The notes beneath the pieces were generated by a model. The model did no database searches, was not told where the DNA came from, and saw only the letters and a list, made by a program, of their open reading frames with translations. The translations under genes and the position numbers were made by a program. This document shows, piece after piece, positions 15,001-23,392 of a DNA stretch of 60,000 nucleotides. The stretch is taken from contig OZ037772.1 in NCBI GenBank assembly GCA_964035545.1, forward strand, positions 8,358,650-8,418,649, given 5' to 3'. Position 1 is the first letter of the stretch. Every line of letters starts with the position of its first letter. The DNA is from Bugula neritina (taxonomy: Eukaryota; Bryozoa; Gymnolaemata; Cheilostomatida; Bugulidae).

Positions 15001-17893
15001 ACCAAACCATCCACTGCGCCTTTCCTGTAAACAAACCCGGATGTTGACGTTGACATAAAAATACCCCTATCATATTTAGGCCACAAAAATCAGACTAAAA
15101 CAGAAAACAGAGGTTACTAACAGAAGAATGGTTCTAAAAGCAGCTCCGGGTTGGGGGTGAAGGACGATTTTAGTTGGGGGGGGCTCAAGTTTGAAGTTAT
15201 GTTCCCAACTTCAAACTAAAATCATCTTTCACCCTAAACTCAGAGCTGCTTATAGAACAATTCACTGCAGAACACACCATTCTGTTGGTTGCTATGGAAA
15301 CCACTACACAACATGGCTACCTGAACAACCAATTTAATTGCTTACTTTTGATCGACTCCTCCATGCTGATTGAGCAACTCTTCAGGATTTTTGAACTCTG
15401 CAACCTGGAAAACAAAGCCAAGGAGAGTTTTCCAACTACCATTTTAACTGGGAGTTATGGTCTCAAGACAGTTGATGACAAACCATCTGGCAGAACTAAC
15501 CAACCTTACACATGGCTGTCAAAGGAGGAGAATAAATACACTGGCCAAAATATTACACGTATATGAATCAAAGTAAAGAACAGCCCTGAGCTAATCAGGC
15601 CCATTTTATCACACACATTCAATTGATTCAGCAAATTAACGGCCACCCAGCACTTTTATACTTTAGAAAGTCAGGTTTCACTGATTCTAGTTAACACAAA
15701 GATTAAAATAATGTTTTGTCGAAATATTCTTCACACAAGTGAAACCCAAGTTTCGAAAGATACAAGAAAGTGCTGAGGGAAGGAGACCTTTAGTAGATTA
15801 TATGGTGCTATGTAGACCACTGGATAACAGAAACTACCAGAAGGGACCTGAAACATGTAACAATGAGCAGCAAACATAAATCAATCAGCCATAAAACAAA
15901 TTGCTTTATATTTCTCTTTGCCTTTCCTGCTTATAAGCTGTGACTCCCACGTGAGAGATGCGAGCATTCTGACAAGCTGCATATAATGGAGTCGTCTGCC
16001 ATTATTTGTAGTTCAACAAGCTTACCACTTGCAATAGGTGTTCAATTTTTCCAATAGAAAGCTTTTATACATTGCAAATCAAATCTGCACTATCAAGCAA
16101 GGCATGGCAAAGGCAAAACTTCAAATAAATCAACAAAACTACGTGAAGCTACAATAAGTAGGCCTAGTTTAGTATCATCTAATGAGACTAGAAGCAGAAG
16201 CTTCTAGAATAATGTTCAGAGCGAGTGTTGATCAGAGGAATAGACTGGGAACTGTGCAGTACATGTAGTGGGATGGGGGAGCATCTGTGAGGACAGACTA
16301 TCTACAGCCAACACATAGTTACCTGGCAACATCCCTGTCAGAGTATACAGAATACAGTAACACTCAGTAAAAGAGAAGCAGATTTAACCTACTACCGAGT
16401 TGTTATTTACATTTCAACAAAACACAAACATTTAGAGTCTAGAAACGGAAGCTGAAGTGTAAATACAGACACCATGTAGCAAAGTTCCACATGACAATCT
16501 GAGTTTATAAGTGGGTGCTGAACTTTGCCCCTCAACCATGCAGATAACATGACTGAGAGCTTTTACCAAATGTACTTCATGACATTATTAAAAAAACTCG
16601 CGCAAGTTTATAGTCACTATCTCTGTGAGAAACCCCTGATGGAAAGACTTTTTTAAAGCGGCTAAAGACTTATTCAGATGAGGCACAGGAGCAATTATGA
16701 CTGGATGCTTTTCCTAACATCACAAATGGCCTTTTGTTAGGGTTCGAACCCATGACTTGGTGCTTACTAGGCAAACGCTTTAACCCATAGACCATGGCTG
16801 CTCTCTTTATGACATCATTAATGACCTTCAGCTGCTTGTCCAAAACTGCTTCTTTTTATGAGAGTAAATATTTTTTTGAATTTTATTAGAAAAATAATTG
16901 AGAGTAGGTGTCACCTTGTCATTAGCATCTACAGCCCCTTTCGGAGCCTCTGTGTCAGAAACAGAAGGTGGGGTTTGTGATTCATATTCCACCGTTTCTC
17001 CTCCACTAATAATGCAAAGGACGACCACTGCCCTTCCTCCAAACCTAACGACAAGATCAGCAAAATATTACTAAAATTTTCCTAAATTGTCTTGGAGAAA
17101 ATAACATCGATCACATGAAAAAATTAGAAACTGTCAAACTACAAACATAAATAAAACTGAAAATGTTATTCTTTAATTCAACTTCAAAATAGAATTCATA
17201 CAGTCTAAACTTCCTATCAGATTGGGTAAAGTTATTTACAGCAAAATTAGTGATCTGCAATTGAATGATCTTCTAGTCTAATACCTACTGCTTGCTACAA
17301 TATAATTATACATGCTATATCCGCATTCAGCATCATGATTGAATGAGAATGAATTAAACTTGACCATAATTAGCACATAGAAATTACAATTACATATAAA
17401 ATAAGATTTCAGCAAGTTTGAAACTTGTAATAAAATTTCAATTATCATCACAAGCAGTATGAGCACAACTACCTACATAGATTAAGATAGATAGAACTTA
17501 TCCCAGTATGAGGAGTAGTAGAAATACAAATAAAAGAAAAAAAAGGCAAAATTAATGTCAGATCAGCTAATTAATTAATCAAACTCAAATGGTGAAACGC
17601 ATATGTTGTGTGGGTTTTACGTATTCACATTGACAATCATTATCACATTCACTGTATCAGTGAATCACGCACTCACTCTTGCTCTCAGAACTGGAACAAT
17701 AACAATTTGGGTGATCATATTTAGCCCTACTGCTTAGAGATAGTCCAACATTAAGGACACTACTAGTACTATAAAGTAGAAAATGAAAATTTAATTTTAC
17801 TTACAAGCTAGAAGTGGGAGTGAGAATGGTGACCGCAACGAATGCGGTGAATACAAGCCAATTTAGAGCCCAAACAGTCAGTCTTAGTAACAT
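31..17893 (-). CDS. SUCO: SUN domain-containing ossification factor-like protein (SUCO), 3' end outside window
   Basis: SUCO/Slp1 proteins are ER and nuclear-envelope mid-SUN membrane proteins. Exons, 5' to 3': 17893-17805, 17044-16915, 15024-14951, 14527-14426, 10233-10138, 9373-9233, 8466-8386, 7863-7665, 7501-7365, 6772-6672, 6087-5871, 5725-5528, 5228-5098, 4288-4088, 3874-3633, 3185-3074, 2632-2537, 1948-1774, 149-31. The start ATG at 17893 opens a hydrophobic signal peptide. The SUN part spans 8466-5871 and shows DMPAFADWRKEHE, NYASVKCNAKV, FLVIELCEAIAVKKIEIGN, DERTVQSF and GTEHYCPITIIRIHG, all close to vertebrate SUCO. An acidic, Ser/Thr/Pro-rich linker follows, then a coiled coil (RSLEKNLNVTNT, YLEEMSEKYKNQKDYLQRVL) and one membrane span (VSVVVAGLFILTLLQI). 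Phases agree at every junction except exon 2 to 3, so a small exon is probably missing there. About 880 codons are seen; human SUCO has about 1250 residues. Confidence 0.9.
495..575. repeat. short tandem repeat, about 18 bp unit
   Basis: About four copies of a unit like ACAACTATTGATGACATC lie in a SUCO intron, just after a G homopolymer at about 444-458. Confidence 0.7.
1370..1625. repeat. degenerate tandem repeat, roughly 55-60 bp unit
   Basis: Four to five diverged units share a core like TTATATGGTTACCACACTATAT with TGTGTGA-type spacers. It lies in the intron before the last SUCO exon seen. Copy boundaries are uncertain. Confidence 0.45.
1965..2145. repeat. dispersed duplication, copy A
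   Basis: This stretch resembles 9470-9630: both contain GTAGGTGCAGTA, AAAAGCCTGTGTTCTA, CCCCAAACCAAAA and AACTTAGG in the same order and spacing. It begins right beside the membrane-span exon (1774-1948), on its 5' side. No coding sense is evident in either copy, so this is an old interspersed repeat or an intra-gene duplication. Confidence 0.6.
3188..3300. repeat. imperfect duplication beside an exon
   Basis: The string TGTAAAACAAGCACCTG and a following AGCACCTGCCACACT occur twice, next to the acceptor of the SUCO coiled-coil exon 3074-3185. The acceptor-side sequence itself is part of the duplicated unit. Confidence 0.55.
3905..4030. repeat. tandem repeat, about 30-35 bp unit
   Basis: Three to four diverged copies of AGAGATCAAAGGAAAGTAAA separated by A-rich spacers lie in a SUCO intron. 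Confidence 0.6.
7006..7326. repeat. 20 bp minisatellite, about 16 copies
   Basis: A near-perfect head-to-tail array with unit GTATCAACACATTATGTAAG sits in the intron that splits the SUN domain, ending about 40 bp from exon 7365-7501. The main variants are T/C in ATGTAAG versus ATGCAAG. Units abut with no unique spacers, so it is not CRISPR-like. Confidence 0.95.
7548..7640. repeat. (CTA)n trinucleotide microsatellite
   Basis: An imperfect CTA/CTG/CCA triplet run lies in the SUCO intron between exons 7365-7501 and 7665-7863. Confidence 0.9.
9470..9630. repeat. dispersed duplication, copy B
   Basis: This is the partner of the stretch at 1965-2145, in the same orientation, about 7.5 kb away in another SUCO intron. 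The copies differ by several small indels and substitutions, so the duplication is not recent. Confidence 0.6.
10401..13649 (-). mobile_element. decayed DNA transposon with terminal inverted repeats and coding relics
   Basis: The ends are inverted repeats: TAGTCTAGAAGTAACC at 10401 matches the complement of the last bases before 13649, and the similarity runs on for about 65 bp, including GTGGCCAC. An AAA flanks both sides (possible 3 bp target duplication). Broken minus-strand coding relics lie in order: HEEADT and SQDTDV (about 12300-12420), FHALTCCDST (about 11700-11750), LPPTKDELNFF and YQAAIW (about 11405-11480), and a Cys-rich tail CSACTDVCQCKDC (about 11180). This motif order is familiar from repetitive hypothetical proteins of aquatic invertebrates. 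The acidic motifs recall XPG-type nucleases, so an Academ-like origin is possible. The element sits in a SUCO intron and has many stops. Confidence 0.7.
13170..13545. repeat. internal tandem duplication, about 185 bp unit, inside the decayed transposon
   Basis: Two diverged copies (about 13170-13347 and 13360-13545) share TCTATGATTATCTGCAAAA-like text, AACTCCTG, GCTTTTGTG and CTAACTGGGT in the same order. Confidence 0.6.
13852..14195. mobile_element. short non-autonomous hAT-like element (MITE)
   Basis: An 8 bp direct repeat GGTTTAGG flanks about 330 bp whose ends are imperfect inverted repeats (GATGTCCAGC at the left, complement of GGGCAGCTCT at the right). The right end resembles hAT termini of the type CAGAGCTGCCCAAC. 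There is no coding capacity. It lies in the same SUCO intron as the larger decayed transposon. Confidence 0.5.
14755..14925. repeat. minisatellite, about 21-23 bp unit, 8 copies
   Basis: Repeats of CACTACACTCTGGTATATACA lie in a SUCO intron, about 30 bp from exon 14951-15024. Open frames across it are a by-product of the repeat. Confidence 0.9.
15130..15267. mobile_element. fold-back element, copy 1
   Basis: This is an inverted repeat with arms of about 60 bp. The left arm starts near GTTCTAAAAGCAGCTC and the right arm ends near GAGCTGCTTATAGAAC. The arms carry GGGTGAA(A)GA and ATTTTAGTT-like segments and enclose a short G-rich centre. The ends match the element at 31608-31745, so it belongs to a repeated family. 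It is non-coding and lies in a SUCO intron. Confidence 0.65.
16591..16804 (-). mobile_element. tRNA-derived SINE, copy 1 (reverse)
   Basis: On the minus strand there is a tRNA-like head with B box GGGTTCGAACCC, then the family body (GCATCCAGTCATAATTGCTC, CATCAGGGGTTTCTCACAGA, TATAAACTTGCGCGAG) and a T-run tail. It lies in a SUCO intron. Confidence 0.85.
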
Positions 17894-18895
17894 TGCTTGT
17901 CTTCGGAAGCTTCTGCTTTCACTTTACTATTCATTCTCTCTAACATGACTGGGTTTATATCGAATATCTTGCAAGCTTTGTACACTTGTTATAAACTAAA
18001 GCCAATTAGCTGCATTATTCAATAGTCATTGGCGAGCTTTCAAAGGCGACCAACTCAACTAGAACACATCAGCTTTAGCAAGCGTAAAAGTGGTTAGAAG
18101 ATTAAAATCCGATCAATCGCGTTTTAGTATGCAAAATAATATACTGTCAAAATGTTACTCGCTGTATTAGTATTTTCCTTGCTCTTTTTAATTGGCTAAT
18201 TCACCCGATCCACAGAGTGTGTTCTTTCAAAACGAAGGGTACCACGCTACATTGGAAGACTTCGTAAATTCAAATGGAAATTCCAATTCTTTAATTCTTC
18301 AGTGTCTCAGTTTTGTGAAGAGTAGACAAATCTGGTAAATTGAGCGTTGCAATAACCCAAGCATTTTGTTCTAATTTAGTTTCATATAATACTATACAAT
18401 ATATGTCTGTATTTAAACGTACTAATAAAAAATTATTTATCAATTATCAACTTCAGTTATTAGTCATGTATTTTAAATGCATTTATTGTATTAATAAGCT
18501 GTGTGAGAAGTTTGGTGTTGGGTGCAATTTCAGGTGTCTAAGTATACTATGCTATGAAGTCACAATGACAAACAGGGAACTGTATCAGATTATTTGATGA
18601 ATGAAAACACTGGTAGAAAAAAAACTATTTATTGAAATAAAGATAGATTAATAAATAGCATGAACTGGTTTATACAGCTGATGTAAAATATATATACAAA
18701 TACTATGATACAAACGTTATCAGGAAGTCATAATTTGCTGCACAAAAAGTAGCGGACTATCAACAACAATAAAAAAGAAAATTAAATTTAAAATAATAAA
18801 TATCTGTAGAATGTGATTCAAAATGCTATAATAAATGATAGTAACAAATACAAATAAATAGTAGAGAGAATAAGATATTAGATAAAATGAGAAGA
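17894..18895. other. intergenic region between the SUCO start and the WDR45 3' end
   Basis: About 1 kb of AT-rich sequence separates two genes on the same strand. It should hold the SUCO promoter and the WDR45 3' UTR. An AATAAA on the minus strand (18628-18633) is a candidate WDR45 polyadenylation signal. I see no further gene. Confidence 0.6.
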
Positions 18896-18916
18896 GGGAG
18901 GGTGGTATACCCTCCC
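18896..18916 (-). other. GC-rich hairpin directly after the WDR45 stop codon
   Basis: GGGAGGG and CCCTCCC, 7 bp apart, form a perfect 7 bp stem that abuts the stop codon at 18917-18919. It is conspicuous in this AT-rich setting. Confidence 0.6.
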
Positions 18917-21900
18917 TTACATCTCCATACTATCTCCTAGCTCTAGGAACTTCTCATAAGCCTCAGCCTTGCAAGAAGCAGGGTCTAAAGAAAAACGATA
19001 CATGTGGTAGGATCCGTCTACACAGAGCGCCACAACTGTAGACCTGTAAGAGAACTTAGGCTATGAACTAAGAATTACACCAGCAGCAAGGCGAGGCTGA
19101 TTATGATTAATTGGGTGGAGCTAACTCCAAAAATAAAGCGGATAACTAAGAGTTGGACTTAAATATCTCAAGCTAACACAAAGTAGAGTCCTTGACTCCT
19201 GTATATACACACAGAGAAATTGCGCACTATGACATCATTTCTCGAGCACAAGCCGCCAATTTTTCAATTATTTACACTAAAACTGCTCTATGCCTTCATA
19301 ATATATTGAGGTAGCAATTTTAATTAAACCTTATTAACAAATCACATTTATTTACAAAAAAACAAAAATTAAAAAAATCAATTTGCGCAGATTAAAATTA
19401 AGCTCCAGACTGTGTGAACAGCAATAGAGATAGTAAGAGTGTCTATTGCACAGGGAATCCAGATGGCTAGACATTGGGGTAGACATACAGCTATACGAGG
19501 CCAACCACTGCAACCTGATATAAAGTGACAGAAAGTATTAATGTACTATTAGCCTAGGGCCACACTGTGCGTATTTTCGCATGCGAAAATTGAAATCACG
19601 AGTAGCAAAGGTGTCCACTGTAGAGTCAGTGATGCGTGATAAATAAAGCTTTCATTTTTAAATCGCACTCGCTTTTAATAAAACGCAATTTACTAGAACA
19701 TAGCACTAAACTAAAAAAATTGGGCTCGCTAAATAACTACCAGCCAATTAGGTGACGACGACAGAGACGATTCGCACTTGCGTTGAGAATGCTGAGCGAC
19801 AAGTGCGAATGTTTTCTCAACGCATACAGTGGACACCTTTGCTACTCGTGGTTTAAATGTTCGCATGCGAAAATACGCACAGTGTGGCCCTAGGCTTAGA
19901 CTCGCCTTTTGTTCTTGAGGAAAGTGCAGACACATGCCAGCTCCGCAGGAACTGTAAACTTGACGGGTGACCATTGGGCATCGGTGTGACTGCTGACGAT
20001 CCCACCCACATTCGGCAGCGCTGAGCGCTGATTAAGAGAACTTTTTAGAATTGCAAATATGTGAACAGTACCCTGCAAATACAGGGGAAAGATATGTTCT
20101 AGCGCTACAGAAAATAATCTAACCTCAATTTGAAAATACTCTGCCCATTAAATCATCAGAAAGGTAGTAATTAAAATCAATGGAGTTTTGTTAATGCTTC
20201 AAGTCGTCTAGACAATGCTTCAAGACATTTAGGCAATGCTTCAAGTTATTTTAATAAAGTTCAAGTCATGTAAACGAAGGGGTTCCGAATATTTTTTACA
20301 TCAATCGGCATTTCAATTGTCAAAACTGATCCACTTATTACGAATTATCATCTCCGTTACATTTTTATTTCAGGAACTTTTTAGAATCGCTAATATGTGA
20401 ACAGTACCCTGCAAATACATAGATAACATTCATAAGAGCAATTGCTTCTAGCATTACAGAAAACAAAACATTTTTCACTTGGTTGGAAATATAGCAACAT
20501 TACATTAGTGTTATTACAAAATATTATTCTACTTATGTTTACACAAAGAATACATGTGGAGATAAACCTTGTCGCTAGTGACACAGAGGGCGCTAGAGTC
20601 GGGACTGAAGCTAATGGAGAAGACACGGGCTGGATCCTGACCTCGTCTCAGCTCCAACAACTTCTCCTTAGTTGTTGTGTTGAAGAGTCTAATTATAGTA
20701 CCTGAGGAATTTACAACTTAGTAATGTGAAACTTAGTTGCTTAAAAAATCCTCGACACACTTCCCTTATGCAGGGTTAAAATATTCTTATATATATTATT
20801 TTTCATCTATATACTTGTATGCCTAAAAAATTTGTTTCTATAATGAATTTTGTGCGAGTATGCACTGAATTGATGTAGGATTTCTGATCGTTTGCAGATG
20901 ACATTTCCAGTCGACTTTAAATTTATAAAACTTATACTAATTATAGCTAACTTTCATCGAATGCTATTTTTAGCTGCTGCACTGCACAGTCTAATCACTG
21001 AAATAGCTTTAAAGTTCAAACTTTGAATTGGTATATATGAATATCTCAATACTGCATAAGTGAAGTGTGTCGGGGATTGTTTAAGTGAAGTTACAACATT
21101 AACAATAGATGATTACAAACTTTATAAAAATATTTAATGAGTAGAATTTTCTCCTTCATGCCCTACTGATTGTTAGCTATTGATGACTGACTAGATGCCA
21201 ACTAATGGAAGAAAAGGGACAACTTCTAAATCATTCTAATAATAATTTAATTTGTATTTATACAAAAATATCAAGTTTATCTCCAATTCATCCAGTTGCT
21301 CAAAAATTAGAAGAAAACTTATCAATAAGATGAGACCAAATTGAAACTGAAAAATAAAATCAATTTTCAGCAGCAAAAAAAGCTCAAAACATTTAGAGTT
21401 GATCAAATTTTCTCTTTACCATATTGACAAGATTTTTCCTACCATTTCAAACTGTTTCGCACAATACTATAACACAGTAAAGATTAAATCGACAATGACT
21501 CATTCAATTAGTCATTGAAACCAGCTAGTCGTAGCTTGTAAAACTAACCATGTTCAGATGCTGTCGCGACCTTTGACCCATCAGAGTTCAAGGCTATACA
21601 TGTGACTTCATGCTTATGGGCTGGTATAATGTTAGGAGACACTTGAGTATGCTCACTATGGCCAAGGTCAACTATCTACAGCACGTCATATGGTATACGT
21701 AATCATATACATTCATATGGGGTGTCATTTCTTGTATATAAATGAATGCTTTATTATCAACAAAAACAAACATCAACGAGAGCTCATATAAGTTGTCTTT
21801 AGCAATATATATAATAAGTCATTGACCTATATAGTAAAGGCCATTGACCTATATAATAAAGGTCATTGACCTATATAATGAAGGCAATTGGCCTATATAA

Positions 21901-23392
21901 TGAAGACCATTGACCTATATAAATAAGTCATTGACCTATATAATAAAGGCCATTGACCTATATAAATAAAGGTCATTGACACAATGTCCCTGGAAATTAA
22001 GCTTTATCCTGTTTATTATTCAATTTCGCTGTTTATAGCATCTTTAATTTGATTAAAATTGAGTTTTCAGACATACCTGTACAGACCCTACTTTCCCTAG
22101 ACCGAGAAAAGCCATCTTCTGAGCACTAAGACTAGAGTTCACGGCAATCACCCCCTTGTCACCACTCCGAGCTTCATACTCGTAGACGGATTCTAATTCG
22201 GGAATAAACGACCATATATGTATCTTAGTCTTCCTCACAACAATCAACTTATCACCTAAAAATCTAAAAACAGACAATTGGATAATTAAAAATGAACAAA
22301 TTAAGATAAAAGCTCCTTTGTAAATCTATTATAATGGTGGTGGGTGACGCGAATGACTCACTGAACTTACTATGGATTTTGTTGACTATTAAATATGAAA
22401 ACTGCCATTCTTGACTACCAACAAACTATCTAGAAAAACATTTGAACTCACATATAACGAGTTGAAACTTTTCCTAAAGCAAATGTTAAAATGCTTAACA
22501 TTTCTACAGGAAATGCGGTGGGTCTAAGGGTTAAAGCGTCTGCTTAGTAAACGCAAAGTCATGGGTTCGAGCCTCAGTAAAGGCCATTGCAAATGTTAAG
22601 AAGAGCATCCAGTCATAATTGCTCCTGTGCCACATATGAAAAAGTCCCAGCCCGCTTAAAAAATCTTTTACGATCAGGGGTTTCTCACGGAGATGATGAT
22701 TTTAAACTTGTGTGAGTTTATAACAGAAAATGCAAATAAAGAATAGTGACATAGCTTACTTCAGGTTAGTAATGACATCTCCGTTATAACAAACAACTCT
22801 CCGGACCTTCTGGGACTCGGCATCCCATAGCATAAAGCTGTCTGCGGAATTCTCACACACTATAACAATTAAGTTGCTGTTCTTGGATATTTCCGCCAAC
22901 AGCACATTACCAGCACCTGCGGAGGAAACAATACTCTTATTAAAAAACTGAAATAAACTATTCCAGTAAGTAGAATTTACATTCTTTTAACTGCAGAAAT
23001 CCTGTTCTTAATTAAAAGCATCTTCACACGCTCAAAAAGCTTTAAACGACATAAGTATGTTGTAGTTTGATGACTACATTTGCAAAAAAAATGTCAAAAT
23101 TAAAACGAGAATAATTGAATACAATAATACCTTATGTGATTTTAAGGCGGCATTTCAAACTAGAAAAATTTCATATTTATAAACTTAGAACTCAACACAA
23201 ATGCTTGTTGTGGCTCAATTTGTAAATAAACAAAAAACTTGTCCGATTAGTTTATAACATACCAATGTGCTGAGTGGTCACATGACACATCTGCATAAGA
23301 GGATCTATATAGAACACTCGGAATCCATCACTCCCTGATGTCATGAAAATAGTAGACTCACGGTTGAATCTCACTTCATTTAATCTACTCAT
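18917..23392 (-). CDS. WDR45: WIPI4 / WDR45 (PROPPIN WD-repeat autophagy protein)
   Basis: WIPI4 binds PI3P on nascent autophagosome membranes and recruits ATG2 for lipid transfer. Exons, 5' to 3': 23392-23263, 22916-22760, 22263-22077, 21675-21549, 20701-20568, 20072-19906, 19043-18917. All phases agree and give 342 codons plus stop (human WDR45 has 360). Diagnostic features are the PROPPIN motif ELRRG after GTIIRLFNTTTKEKL, then GTVHIFA, LNQRSALPNVG, FTVPAELACVC and VVALCVDGSYHMYRF in the last blade. LNQRSAL and the LRRG context fit WIPI4 better than WIPI3. The ATG at 23392 opens MSRLNEVRFN, matching the family's first blade; a weak acceptor just upstream may mark a 5' UTR intron. The last intron starts with GC (19905-19904) instead of GT, and phase requires that site. 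Confidence 0.93.
19553..19894. mobile_element. MITE with ~70 bp terminal inverted repeats, inside the last WDR45 intron
   Basis: The left end CCTAGGGCCACACTGTGCG is mirrored at the right end, and the arms stay alike for about 70 bp (both contain TTTTCGCATGCGAA and GTAGCAAAGGTGTCCACTG). Total length is 342 bp with no coding frame. The flanks ATTAG and CTTAG may be a decayed target duplication. Its right end lies only 11 nt from the WDR45 splice donor at 19905. Confidence 0.8.
20373..20419 (-). repeat. duplicated fragment of a WDR45 exon start and its splice acceptor
   Basis: This stretch repeats 20038-20083 with two or three mismatches. On the minus strand that is the acceptor TGCAG plus the first ~35 nt of exon 20072-19906. 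It lies in the intron just upstream of the true exon. Using it would run into an in-frame stop within about 40 nt. Confidence 0.8.
21815..21978. repeat. minisatellite, about 21-23 bp unit, 7-8 copies
   Basis: Copies of CATTGACCTATATAATAAAGG lie in a WDR45 intron. Confidence 0.9.
22510..22722 (+). mobile_element. tRNA-derived SINE, copy 2
   Basis: The head contains GGTCTAAGGGTTAAAGCG (A-box region) and GGGTTCGAGCC (B box). The body has GCATCCAGTCATAATTGCTC and CAGGGGTTTCTCACGGAGAT. It lies in a WDR45 intron. Confidence 0.85.

Noticed and set aside
18340-18597. 85-codon frame between SUCO and WDR45
   Set aside because: AT-rich composition, no recognisable domain, no splice signals; chance frame.
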